The notes beneath the pieces are model-generated. The model was given only the letters and a program-made list of their open reading frames with translations, was not told the DNA's origin and made no database searches. A stretch of DNA of 64,000 bases. It comes from Bacillota bacterium. Lineage in GTDB: Bacteria > Bacillota > Desulfotomaculia > Desulfotomaculales > Desulforudaceae. The stretch is taken from positions 62,001 to 126,000 of the forward strand of contig JBFLXL010000002.1 of NCBI GenBank assembly GCA_040757205.1. Reading direction: 5' to 3'. This document shows, in pieces, positions 1 to 7,660 of the stretch. The first letter of the stretch is position 1; every line of letters begins with the position of its first letter. The translations under genes were made by a program, and so were the position numbers.

Positions 1-644
1 TGATCGCCGTAGTCCGGGACCGGGCTTTCAGCTTTTACTACCCCGAAAACCTGGAGGCCCTGGAACGGGCCGGGGCCCGTCTGGTTTACATTGATGCCCT
101 GCACGGCACCCTCCCGGAGGTGGATGGGCTTTATGTAGGCGGCGGCTTCCCGGAAGTGTTTGCCGCCGAACTGGAGTCCAATGAGCGCATGCGGGAAGCC
201 GTCCGCAGGCGGGTCGAGGCCGGGTTGCCCGTTTACGCCGAATGCGGCGGGTTGATGTACTTGGGTAAGAGGCTGGCCTGGAAAGGGAAAAGCTACGCCA
301 TGACCGGGGCGCTGCCCTTTGAGGTCGACCTGGATGAGCGGCCCCGGGGGCACGGGTACATGATTGTGGATGTCGTGCGGGACAATCCCTACTTCCCGGT
401 CGGAACCACCATCAGGGGCCATGAGTTCCACCACTCGCGGGTGCACGCCTTGGACACCGGGACCGTCGCCATGGCGTTCAAGGTGCGCAAAGGATACGGC
501 ATTGACGGCGAGCGGGACGGAATCGTTTACCGGAACGTACTGGCGGCCTACAACCACATCCACGCCTTGTCCGTACCCGGATGGGCGCCGGGGTTCGTGT
601 TGCGGGCCGCTGCTTACAGGGTGCAGAAGAACAAGGAGGTTTGA
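1..644 (+). CDS. cbiA: Cobyrinate a,c-diamide synthase, C-terminal part (5' truncated by window edge)
   Basis: The gene enters from the left edge; the first complete codon is at base 3 and 213 residues are visible. CbiA amidates the a and c side chains of cobyrinate with glutamine and ATP in anaerobic cobalamin synthesis. The fragment begins with the family's RDRAFSFYYPENLE-type motif, followed by DGLYVGGGFPE and the class I glutamine amidotransferase nucleophile region AECGGLMYLG (Cys). A later GHEFHHSRV segment supplies the amidotransferase histidine. Its last codons carry the ribosome-binding site of cutA (AAGGAGGT, 633-640), so the two are translationally close. CobB, the aerobic homologue acting on hydrogenobyrinate, is the alternative; CbiA is preferred because the genome looks anaerobic. 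Confidence 0.93.
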   Translation, partial: IAVVRDRAFSFYYPENLEALERAGARLVYIDALHGTLPEVDGLYVGGGFPEVFAAELESNERMREAVRRRVEAGLPVYAECGGLMYLGKRLAWKGKSYAMTGALPFEVDLDERPRGHGYMIVDVVRDNPYFPVGTTIRGHEFHHSRVHALDTGTVAMAFKVRKGYGIDGERDGIVYRNVLAAYNHIHALSVPGWAPGFVLRAAAYRVQKNKEV

Positions 645-648
645 AGCC

Positions 649-969
649 GTGAGCGCGACTCTGGTTTACATTACGGCTCCCAATTTCGAGGAGGCGGAGC
701 GGCTCGCCAGGGGACTGGTGGAAAACAGGCTGGCCGCGTGCGCCAACATCATCCCCCGGATTATGTCCACCTACTGGTGGGACGACCGGGTGCACGAAAC
801 GGAAGAAACCCTGATCATCGCCAAGACCGTCGGCGATCTGGTGGACCGGGTGATTCTCTGGACCAAGGAAAACCATACCTACGAGGTGCCAGCCATCCTG
901 GCCATCAACACCGTTGACGGGGACGCCGATTTCGTGAACTGGCTGCACGCCGAAGTGCGCAAGAAATGA
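649..969 (+). CDS. cutA: CutA1-family divalent-ion tolerance protein
   Basis: A 106-residue protein, the normal CutA1 length. It has the family signatures VYITAPNFEEAERLARGLV at the N terminus, LAACANI, the YWWDDRVHETEE strand with aromatic and acidic residues, and a C-terminal HTYEVPAILAI segment. CutA1 proteins form very stable trimers with a ferredoxin-like fold and were linked to copper tolerance; the real role is unclear. The GTG start at 649 lies nine bases after a strong AAGGAGG inside the end of cbiA. The stop codon overlaps the ATG of the next gene (ATGA), so the three genes are probably co-transcribed. In-frame sequence upstream of 649 belongs to cbiA in another frame. Confidence 0.93.
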   Translation: MSATLVYITAPNFEEAERLARGLVENRLAACANIIPRIMSTYWWDDRVHETEETLIIAKTVGDLVDRVILWTKENHTYEVPAILAINTVDGDADFVNWLHAEVRKK

Positions 970-1658
970 AGATTCATCCCCTGCACCCCTGGACGTTAGA
1001 GCCGGCCGGGGCGCGGGAACTCCAGCGGGAACTGGCCGGGTTGCTCCGGTTCCAGCTTCCGTTGGGGCTTTTGGTCAGGCACGTCTGTGGCGTTGATGTG
1101 TCTTCCGCCCGTAGGGATGACCGGGTTTACGCGGCCGCCGTGGTGCTCTCCTTTCCGGAACTCGACCTGGTGGAGGCGGCGACCGCCGCTTCCACCACTG
1201 CTTTTCCGTATGTGCCGGGCTTGCTGTCTTTCCGGGAAGGCCCAGTCCTGCTGGAGGCCCTGCAACACTTGCGCCGTGTTCCTGACGTGGTGCTGTGCGA
1301 CGGGCAGGGTGCCGCTCATCCCCGGGGCCTGGGGATTGCGAGTCACCTTGGGCTTTTCCTGGACCGGCCCACCATAGGTGTGGCCAAGACGGTTCTGGTG
1401 GGGGAGTACCACCCCCCGGGGCCCGAACCCGGGGCCAACTCGCCCCTGGTCTACCGGGGACGCGTCGTCGGCGCCGTCCTCAGGACCAGGCGCGCGATGA
1501 AGCCGGTGTTCATCTCCCCCGGGCATCTTATCGATCTAAATACCGCCTGTGAGCTGGCGTTCGCTTGCTGCCGCGGTTACCGCCTGCCGGAACCGGTCCG
1601 CCGGGCGCATCTTTTGTCCAACCGGCTGCGCACGGGGCATTTGAGAGGTGAGAAGTGA
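966..1658 (+). CDS. nfi: Endonuclease V (deoxyinosine 3'-endonuclease)
   Basis: A 230-residue protein of the Nfi family, which nicks DNA at the second phosphodiester bond 3' of deoxyinosine and so starts repair of deaminated adenine. Visible motifs are CGVDVS (first catalytic Asp), the YVPGLLSFREGP block that recognises the lesion, VLCDGQGAAHPRGLGIASHLG (second acidic site) and IGVAKTVLVGEY. The C-terminal LRTRRAMKPVFISPGH matches the family's conserved end. It starts within the cutA stop codon, which implies translational coupling. The last codons run into a GAGAGGTGAGAAGTGAGAGG purine-rich stretch resembling the repeats after the aminotransferase near 8.8 kb. Confidence 0.93.
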   Translation: MKIHPLHPWTLEPAGARELQRELAGLLRFQLPLGLLVRHVCGVDVSSARRDDRVYAAAVVLSFPELDLVEAATAASTTAFPYVPGLLSFREGPVLLEALQHLRRVPDVVLCDGQGAAHPRGLGIASHLGLFLDRPTIGVAKTVLVGEYHPPGPEPGANSPLVYRGRVVGAVLRTRRAMKPVFISPGHLIDLNTACELAFACCRGYRLPEPVRRAHLLSNRLRTGHLRGEK

Positions 1659-1735
1659 GAGGTTAGAAGTGAGATGCGGACTGCCTGCCGGTCAATCGGC
1701 TCCCGCCACTTATCTCCCGGGTACACCCGCCAAAC

Positions 1736-1827
1736 CCTACCCTGACCCTCTCCCTCTGGGAGAGGGTCAGGGTGAGGGGTTATTTTCATCCTTCCGGTGG
1801 TGCCGCTAGAGCGGCATGGTTGTCTGT
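1736..1827 (+). repeat. Dispersed hairpin repeat, copy 1 of 4
   Basis: An intergenic copy of a roughly 95-bp repeat also found at 17276-17330 (partial), 19915-20012 and, inverted, at 49320-49423. Its core is a perfect inverted repeat (CCCTCTCCC-tct-GGGAGAGGG), then TCAGGGTGAGGGG, a TATTTTCATCCTTCCG block, and a second short hairpin (GCCGC-taga-GCGGC) ending in GGTTGTCT. It fills much of the nfi-sleB gap (1659-1954); nothing that looks coding is seen in the rest of that gap. Confidence 0.85.
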
Positions 1828-1954
1828 TGGGTCTTTCAGCGCGTGCTCCAGTCACGCCTACCCGTCGGCCGTTACCGAAGCCCGTACCCTTCTGTAATTT
1901 TTTTGACCGTAACCGTGCACAATAACCGAAATAAACCAACGGAGGATTAGTCAC

Positions 1955-2527
1955 GTGAGTCGCCTACGCATACGCCGTGAGAGCGCGTTCTTCGTAGCGG
2001 TCGTCTTGACGGTCGCGCTGGTGGGACTGCTGGTGGCCTGGCTCACCGGAAGGTGGTACCAGTACCCGCCCGCGATTGAATGGCTCGATCTGCCGGGCGC
2101 GCCTGCCCTCCAGGAGTATACGCCGGCGCCTTTCGAAGTCGACGAGGCTATTCCAGTGGCTGGGAGGGTGGGCGGACAAGATGCCGTCCAGTTGCTGGCG
2201 CGCATAATTCAGGCCGAAGCCGCCAACGAGCCCTACGTCGGCAAGGTGGCCGTAGGAGCGGTGGTTCTCAACCGGGTGCGGCATGCCTCCTTCCCCAAGA
2301 CCATTCCCGGGGTGATCTTCCAACCGCGGGCCTTTCAGCCGGTGGCCAACGGGCGGATCTGGCTGCCGGTCGAACAGGAATCCTACCGGGCGGCCCGGCA
2401 CGCCCTGGCTGGGTGGGATCCCAGCCACGGAGCCCTTTATTTCTGGAATCCGGCCAAGTCGACCAGTCCCTGGATCTGGACCCGCACGATCATCACCAGA
2501 ATCGGCCGGCATGTTTTCGGCCGTTAA
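1955..2527 (+). CDS. sleB: Spore cortex-lytic / cell-wall hydrolase SleB family
   Basis: A 190-residue membrane-anchored hydrolase. Residues about 10-31 form one membrane segment or signal anchor. Residues about 70-190 are the SleB catalytic domain with ARIIQAEAANEPYVGK (catalytic Glu), VAVGAVVLNRVRH and a C-terminal ALYFWNPAKS block. Members act as lytic transglycosylases on muramic-lactam cortex peptidoglycan during germination. The N-terminal peptidoglycan-binding domain of Bacillus SleB is missing, so this is a short-form protein. The GTG start at 1955 follows GGAGG at 1941-1945. It is followed 40 bp later by ypeB, its usual partner, which stabilises or localises SleB in spores. This pair is direct evidence for an endospore former. 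Confidence 0.9.
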   Translation: MSRLRIRRESAFFVAVVLTVALVGLLVAWLTGRWYQYPPAIEWLDLPGAPALQEYTPAPFEVDEAIPVAGRVGGQDAVQLLARIIQAEAANEPYVGKVAVGAVVLNRVRHASFPKTIPGVIFQPRAFQPVANGRIWLPVEQESYRAARHALAGWDPSHGALYFWNPAKSTSPWIWTRTIITRIGRHVFGR

Positions 2528-2567
2528 GACACCTCCGGCCGGGTGAAATAAACCTGGAGGCGAGTAT

Positions 2568-3935
2568 ATGAAACGCCCCATACTGGTTGCGCTCGTGTCC
2601 CTGGCGGTCTTGGCGGTGATTTCCGCCTGGGCCTTTGAACAGTGGAGCGCGCGGCGCCACTTCGAAAATCTGCTGAATGCCGAGTACCAGCGATCCTTTT
2701 TTGACACGGTGCTGAACGTGCGTAGTCTGGAGGTGCTCCTCGGCAAGGCCCTGGTCGGTGACGGCGGTCCCCAGGATGCCGGCCTGCTGGGGGAGACCTG
2801 GCAGGAGGCCGTGCTGGCCCAGCGGGATCTAAGCCGGCTCCCGGTACAGCCGGCGGTCATCGGCCGGACCAGCCAGTTTCTGAACCAGGTGGGCGAGTTC
2901 ACGAACCTGCTGATGCGGCAAACGGCTGCCGGCCGACCTCCGTCTCCGGACCAATGGAACACGCTTGAGGAGTTGCACCGGCAGGCTGGTATCCTGAACA
3001 CCCAGCTTCAGGCGGTGCAGCGCCGCGTGGAGGCGGACGGCGCCCGCTACTGGGAAATAGCTCCGGAGTTGCGTGCGCACCGAGGTGCCCTTCGACCGGC
3101 CCCGCCGGACCCGGCGAACAACGAATTGGAAACGGTAAACCGGGAGATGGAACAATTTCCGACGCTGGTCTATGACGGGGCCTTTTCCGAGCATATGGAC
3201 CGCCGGGTGCCGCGGGCCGCCACCGGTGCGCCCACTAGTGAGACGGAGGCCCGGGAACGGGCGCTGGCCGTGGTTGACCGGCCGCGCACGCAACTCGCGG
3301 CGCGGGTGACTGGGACGACCAAAGGCCGGATCCCGTCTTACCGGGTGGAAGTCACGGAACGTAACGGCCGTAACGGCGACCGGTTTCTGGTCGACGTGGC
3401 CCGGCGGGGCGGGGAAGTAGTCTGGATGCTGGACACCAGAACCCCCGGCACGCCTACGGTGTCTGTGGCCGAGGCCCGGCGCAGGGCGCAAGCGTACTTG
3501 AATCGGCTGGGGCGGCCGGATATGGAGGCGGTGTCCTCGGAGCAGCAGGGCCGGGGCACGGTGCTGTTTACCTTTGCGCCGCGGCAGGAGGGCGTCCTCC
3601 TGTACACGGACATGATTAAAGTGACGGTGGCCCTGGACGAGGGGCGTGTCAGCGGCTTAAACGCCATAGACTACGTGATGTACCACCAACCCCGGGAATT
3701 GCCGGCCCCCGCCATAAGCGCCGCCGCCGCTCGCCGGGGTCTCAACCCGGATTTCGCGGTCCGGTCGGCCCGCCTGGTGCTCATTCCCACCACCGGCGGA
3801 GGAGAGGCCCTGGCCTGGGAACTTAGGGGTGAGCGGGTCGGAAACCAATACTTGGTGTACGTCAACGCCGAGGATGGACGACGGGAGAAGATTCTCCAGG
3901 TGGTGGAAACCGAGGACGGAACCCTGACCATATGA
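2568..3935 (+). CDS. ypeB: Germination protein YpeB
   Basis: A 455-residue protein with an N-terminal membrane helix (about residues 5-23), a helical domain (about 30-220) and a C-terminal half with PepSY-like repeats (for example the stretches around RVSGLNAIDYVMYHQPREL and LVYVNAEDGRREKILQV). YpeB is needed for assembly and stability of SleB in the dormant spore. The ATG at 2568 has a good CTGGAGGCGAG site. Length and layout match the family (about 450 residues). Expression would be expected in the forespore; no clear sigma-G promoter was identified by eye. It ends just before the AT-rich 4.0-6.8 kb island. Confidence 0.9.
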   Translation: MKRPILVALVSLAVLAVISAWAFEQWSARRHFENLLNAEYQRSFFDTVLNVRSLEVLLGKALVGDGGPQDAGLLGETWQEAVLAQRDLSRLPVQPAVIGRTSQFLNQVGEFTNLLMRQTAAGRPPSPDQWNTLEELHRQAGILNTQLQAVQRRVEADGARYWEIAPELRAHRGALRPAPPDPANNELETVNREMEQFPTLVYDGAFSEHMDRRVPRAATGAPTSETEARERALAVVDRPRTQLAARVTGTTKGRIPSYRVEVTERNGRNGDRFLVDVARRGGEVVWMLDTRTPGTPTVSVAEARRRAQAYLNRLGRPDMEAVSSEQQGRGTVLFTFAPRQEGVLLYTDMIKVTVALDEGRVSGLNAIDYVMYHQPRELPAPAISAAAARRGLNPDFAVRSARLVLIPTTGGGEALAWELRGERVGNQYLVYVNAEDGRREKILQVVETEDGTLTI

Positions 3936-4070
3936 AACCTTTCACGTTCCCTTTGATATTTCTAAACAGAGTTTTGACATAATTCTTCTCTAAATCAGGG
4001 GAAACATGGCAGGAGAAGTGAATCTAAGGGGAGAAAATTTTAAATACAGGGGTGTAGTTATTTACATAAT

Positions 4071-4523
4071 ATGGGTGACTATATGTCAAGAGTCAAAAGC
4101 ATCTTCGGTACGGCGGAAGCCGCTCGACTGGCAGGATTGACCAAGAGGCAGTTGGATCATTGGGATCGAACGGGGTTGTTTAAACCTTGTATTCCCGCGT
4201 TCGGACGGGGTACAGTGCGTCAGTACTCCTTCACTGACATAGTTCAGCTAAGAGTTGCCCGTAGATTGCTGGACTTAGGACTGTCACCTCGAAGGCTACG
4301 GTTAAGCCTGGAATGCCTGAGGGAGAACTTTCCCGCAAGAAACCTGACGGAGTTCTCCCTAGTGACTGATGGAAAGGACGTTTATCTGTCAAGTGATTCG
4401 TCATTCGTCGTTAGTTTGTTAACGAACGGGCAACTCGTGTGGGCTGTGCGACTAGAAGACCCGACGCTGGAGGATCCCGAACCTTTAAGGGACAGCGAAG
4501 ATAACAGGGCATCAGGACATTAA
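4071..4523 (+). CDS. MerR-type HTH transcriptional regulator (R-M island)
   Basis: A 150-residue protein whose N terminus (about residues 12-75) reads as a MerR winged helix-turn-helix: FGTAEAARLAGLTKRQLDHW, then the Y-x-F-TDIVQLRVARRLLDLGLS wing and helix. The rest lacks a recognisable effector domain or metal-binding cysteines, and the short C terminus (VYLSSDSSFVVSLLTNGQLVW) resembles compact MerR-like regulators next to defence or phage genes. Start choice is uncertain: ATG 4071 and ATG 4083 are both in frame and neither has a strong ribosome-binding site. It lies immediately upstream of a DNA methyltransferase and a nuclease, on the same strand, in DNA clearly richer in A+T than the flanks. 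A regulatory role for that pair is inferred. Confidence 0.75.
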   Translation: MGDYMSRVKSIFGTAEAARLAGLTKRQLDHWDRTGLFKPCIPAFGRGTVRQYSFTDIVQLRVARRLLDLGLSPRRLRLSLECLRENFPARNLTEFSLVTDGKDVYLSSDSSFVVSLLTNGQLVWAVRLEDPTLEDPEPLRDSEDNRASGH

Positions 4524-4552
4524 TAATTTTTGTGGTGGAGAGGAGGATGGTT

Positions 4553-5656
4553 ATGGGGCGGTCAAGTTTGTTCAGATACAACGGCACGACTATTGGTACT
4601 GCAAAGCACTATGTTTCAATTGATCGTGATACGGCACTACGCTATGTGGAAGTAGTACTTCAAGAAGCTAGTCTGGACAGCCTTAAGGACAGAGTGAAGG
4701 CACTAAGGGCTTCAATAGAGGCTGGCGAGCTTCAGAGCGACAATGGTAACGGAATGGTCGTTAGGCGAGAAGCCCTTCTAGACGAGCTAGATCAGATTAT
4801 TGAAGCACGTTCTTTTGATCGAGCGAGCTACTATACAAAACGACTTAGGCGGGGGTTGTCAGTGGTTAAGACTAACGGTGTCAATGACATCAATCTTAAC
4901 CGGTGGAAAGAATATGATGAGGTTTTTACTGATAGTCTTTGGAACATAGATAGGAGAGATGGCTCAGGCACACACTTAGCCTGGTATTGGGGCAATTTTA
5001 TTCCACAAATACCCCACCAATTAATGCTTCGTTACACAAAGAGAGGCGACCTAGTGCTTGACCCGTTTGTTGGCAGCGGGACGACACTTATTGAGTGTCG
5101 GAGACTAGGACGACACGGAATAGGTCTAGATATTAACAGCGAAACGCTGACAAAGGCACGTGAAAGGATAGAAGCCCAAGCAAATCCATACTTAGTTAAC
5201 ACAACAATACGGGCTGGTGATAGCAGAGACCACGACCTGTTAACTCTCGTCCAGGAAATGGGGTTTAACATTGTTGATCTTCTCATCCTGCACCCCCCAT
5301 ATCATGACATTATCAAGTTCACCTCTGACAGGCGTGATCTTTCTAACGCCCAGACTACTGACGAGTTTCTGGAGATGTTTGGTCAGGTTCTAGACAATAC
5401 TTTACCCCTTGTCAAGAAAGGGGGATATGTCGGGATAGTCATCGGTGACAAATATCACCAAGGCAAGTGTATACCTCTGGGCTTCCACTGCATGCAAGAG
5501 GCCATTGCCCGTGGGTTGCTACTGAAGGGGATCGTAGTAAAGAACTTTGAAGAAACTAAGGGCAAGCGTAACCAGAAGGAACTATGGCGCTATCGGGCAC
5601 TGACGGGAGGGTTTTATGTATTCAAGCATGAATACGTTCAGGTGTTCCAAAAATAA
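4553..5656 (+). CDS. DNA methyltransferase (N4-cytosine/N6-adenine type)
   Basis: A 367-residue protein with a class I S-adenosylmethionine fold in its centre. DLVLDPFVGSGTTLIECRRLG (about residues 167-187) is the SAM-binding motif I with the preceding helix, then GIGLDINSETL (motif II), and LLILHPPYHD (about 244-253) is the catalytic motif IV of the (D/N/S/H)PPY kind that marks amino-methyltransferases. Motif I precedes motif IV, unlike beta-class enzymes. The N-terminal 130 residues and the last 110 residues are candidates for target recognition. ATG 4553 is chosen because AGGAGG at 4541-4546 is correctly spaced; GTG 4532 and ATG 4547 are also in frame. It is probably co-transcribed with the regulator upstream and the nuclease downstream. 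Confidence 0.85.
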   Translation: MGRSSLFRYNGTTIGTAKHYVSIDRDTALRYVEVVLQEASLDSLKDRVKALRASIEAGELQSDNGNGMVVRREALLDELDQIIEARSFDRASYYTKRLRRGLSVVKTNGVNDINLNRWKEYDEVFTDSLWNIDRRDGSGTHLAWYWGNFIPQIPHQLMLRYTKRGDLVLDPFVGSGTTLIECRRLGRHGIGLDINSETLTKARERIEAQANPYLVNTTIRAGDSRDHDLLTLVQEMGFNIVDLLILHPPYHDIIKFTSDRRDLSNAQTTDEFLEMFGQVLDNTLPLVKKGGYVGIVIGDKYHQGKCIPLGFHCMQEAIARGLLLKGIVVKNFEETKGKRNQKELWRYRALTGGFYVFKHEYVQVFQK

Positions 5657-5691
5657 GCAAAGAGGAGGGGGGTGGCGTTCTGGTTACCAGA

Positions 5692-6801
5692 ATGCACCTA
5701 TTTATCGTGTCACAGAATACTTTGCCGGTGCATTTGGAACACGGATTTCTCGGGCTCAGAAAGGACAATAGTCGAGCTTGGAATAATGCTGGAGAGTTAC
5801 ACCCAACTGCTGAAAGATCTCAAGCATCAATGTATGCAGACATTTGCCGTGTACACAGAGGAGACGAAGTGCTCTTCTATCTAGAGAAACCCTCCCAAGA
5901 TGTTGGAAGAGAAGGGGGCAGGTTCTTCGGGACCTTTCGAGTCATTAGTCCTCATCCTTTTTTTGAGTCCGGGGGTACCCATCTATTAGGTGAGCTAGGT
6001 ATGCCATTGCCGTACAGGCTTCTCATAGAACCTAACATGGTCTACACAGAAGGCCTGACTGAATGGCAACTGATGGATGAAATGACGGACTTCAAGTCCA
6101 CCCACGATATTCCGTGGACGGTTATCTATCGCAAAATGGAGGGTGGACGAGGTTGTACCCCGTTGCTGCCTCACGAGGCGGACAAGATCAAGGCAATGCT
6201 GGACTTGCGTAACTCGGGGCAGACTTTACACTTTGAAAGGATAGGGTTTTGTGCTGATACGATTAGTCTGTGTCCCTCTGATGCCCGGACGGCGTATGGC
6301 GGAGTAACCGACGTTTTTGACCGAATAGACCTAAGGCTCAGGCAACTCATGCAAATTGGTCGGGCCTGTGAACTCCATATGCAGGCGTATTTAATGCAGG
6401 AGATCGGAAGAAATCGGGAACTTACGAGGCTACTTTTCCCCAATGTACAAATCACTTGGATTGGAAACGAAGTCTATTGTGGGGCAGGGAAACAGTGTAT
6501 CGATATTCTTGTGTTCTCACAAAACGAATACAATAACTTTGTACACCTTCTGGAAATCAAGTCGGGCATTGCTGGTCAGGAAACAGCTACCCAACTTAAT
6601 AGATATATCAAATGGCTGAAGGCTCATATTCCAGAAATTTCTGTTCACCAGATTATCCCTACAGTCGTAGCTCGTGGTACAGCAGACCAATTACATGGAG
6701 AACTGCAGAATTTTCTGAGAGGCCACGGTATTACGCAATATCGTGAGGTTACCTTCGATAGCGAGCTCCGCTTTGCAGTAGTAGTACACCGGGTACGCTA
6801 G
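5692..6801 (+). CDS. Probable restriction endonuclease: EVE/PUA-like domain plus PD-(D/E)XK nuclease
   Basis: A 369-residue two-domain protein. Residues 1-90 look like an EVE/PUA-type domain: a first strand MHLFIVS, GFLGLRKDNSRAW, the RGDEVLFYLE segment and GRFFGTFRVISPHPFF, as in domains that bind modified or flipped bases. The C-terminal half has the layout of RecB/NucS-like PD-(D/E)XK nucleases: ELHMQAYLMQEIG (about 227-239), an acidic residue in CIDILVFS (Asp271), and LLEIKSG (Glu288, Lys290), followed by a QLNRYIKWL helix. The ATG at 5692 is 19 bases from GAGGAGGGGGG (5662-5672); a CTG at 5680 would be better spaced, so the start is open. Its position behind a methyltransferase suggests the restriction half of a type II-like system. 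Confidence 0.7.
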   Translation: MHLFIVSQNTLPVHLEHGFLGLRKDNSRAWNNAGELHPTAERSQASMYADICRVHRGDEVLFYLEKPSQDVGREGGRFFGTFRVISPHPFFESGGTHLLGELGMPLPYRLLIEPNMVYTEGLTEWQLMDEMTDFKSTHDIPWTVIYRKMEGGRGCTPLLPHEADKIKAMLDLRNSGQTLHFERIGFCADTISLCPSDARTAYGGVTDVFDRIDLRLRQLMQIGRACELHMQAYLMQEIGRNRELTRLLFPNVQITWIGNEVYCGAGKQCIDILVFSQNEYNNFVHLLEIKSGIAGQETATQLNRYIKWLKAHIPEISVHQIIPTVVARGTADQLHGELQNFLRGHGITQYREVTFDSELRFAVVVHRVR

Positions 6802-6836
6802 TGAGCCGGGCAATGCCTCCGGCCGCGGCGCGGCCC

Positions 6837-6865
6837 TTGACAAAACCGGGCACAGGTGCTAGGTT
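6837..6865 (+). promoter_or_regulatory. Sigma-A-type promoter of the T-box operon
   Basis: TTGACA (6837-6842), a 17-bp spacer and TAGGTT (6860-6865) preceded by TGC. It sits directly upstream of the structured T-box leader. Confidence 0.6.
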
Positions 6866-6874
6866 TTTAAGCAT

Positions 6875-7131
6875 ATATATGGATCAAAGGCCACGAAGGG
6901 AATAAGGGCGTTTTTTCTCCCCCACAGCGAGCCGGGGCCGGTGTGAGCCCGGTGGGGAGGGCGCCTGTGCCGTCCCGGAGCTGGATGTGAGGCGGGCCGA
7001 TAAGCCCGCGGAAGCACTCCCGGGTCCCGCCGTTAACGGGAAGAGTGGGCCGGTTGCGCACCGGCCAATTAGGGTGGTACCGCGAGATCGGCGCTCTCGT
7101 CCTTAAATAGGGGGGAGAGCGCCTTTACCTT
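6875..7131 (+). promoter_or_regulatory. T-box riboswitch leader
   Basis: The diagnostic T-box sequence AGGGTGGTACCGCG is at 7071-7084. It is followed by a 9-bp terminator stem (GGCGCTCTC 7090-7098 with GAGAGCGCC 7115-7123 and a T-rich tail). Upstream is a GC-rich Stem I with the typical GAGCCGGGG...GGTGTGAGCCCGGTG distal portion (about 6928-6955), and the CCGTTAACGGGAAGAGTG stretch (7030-7047) typical of the region before the antiterminator. Uncharged tRNA would pair with the specifier loop and with the TGGT of the T-box, favouring the antiterminator. I could not assign the specifier codon by eye. The leader controls an Lrp-type regulator and an aminotransferase, so an amino acid biosynthetic response is likely. 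Confidence 0.92.
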
Positions 7132-7171
7132 TATCGTCCAAGATTCTATTTTTTTGAGGAGGAGAGAGCGG

Positions 7172-7660
7172 GTGGACAAAACCATTGAAATCCTGGAGCT
7201 TCTAGCGAACAACTGCCGCCTGGGAGCTGACCAGATCGCCGCGATGGTTGACCTTCCGGCGGCCGAGGTGCAGCGGATCATTGCTGACCTCGAAGCGAAC
7301 CACACCATCCTGAGCTACCGGACCATGGTTAACTGGGACCGGGTCGGCAAGGAACGGGTGTTGGCGCTGATCGAGGTCCGGGTCACGCCCCAGCGGGACG
7401 TTGGCTTTGAAGCCATCGCCAAACGGGTGGGCCGTCACCAGGAAGTGAAGAACCTCTACCTGATGTCCGGCGCCTATGATCTGGCCGTCTTCGTGGAAGG
7501 GCGGACGATGAAAGACGTGGCCAACTTCGTGGCCACCAAGTTGGCTCCCCTCGACGGCGTGACCGGCACCACCACCCACTTTGTGCTCCAAACCTTCAAG
7601 GAAGAAGGGGTTTTGCTGGGTGACGGGGAAGACGACCGGAGGTTGGTGGTGTCGCCGTGA
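7172..7660 (+). CDS. Lrp/AsnC-family transcriptional regulator
   Basis: A 162-residue protein with an N-terminal winged helix-turn-helix (about residues 5-60; ILELLANNCRLGADQIAAM then VQRIIADLEANHTILSY) and a C-terminal RAM (ligand-binding, oligomerisation) domain starting at ALIEVRVTP and including VKNLYLMSGAYDLAVFVEG. Such regulators sense amino acids. The start is set at GTG 7172, nine bases after the GAGGAGGAGAG site; a TTG at 7154 would overlap that site. Its stop overlaps the GTG of the aminotransferase (GTGA), so both are translated from the T-box-controlled message. Confidence 0.88.
   Translation: MDKTIEILELLANNCRLGADQIAAMVDLPAAEVQRIIADLEANHTILSYRTMVNWDRVGKERVLALIEVRVTPQRDVGFEAIAKRVGRHQEVKNLYLMSGAYDLAVFVEGRTMKDVANFVATKLAPLDGVTGTTTHFVLQTFKEEGVLLGDGEDDRRLVVSP

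Noticed and set aside
5672-5884. A 70-codon GTG frame with a well-spaced site at the nuclease start
   Set aside because: It overlaps the nuclease N terminus, which matches an EVE-like domain; the alternative protein shows nothing. It is noted because it makes the true nuclease start uncertain.
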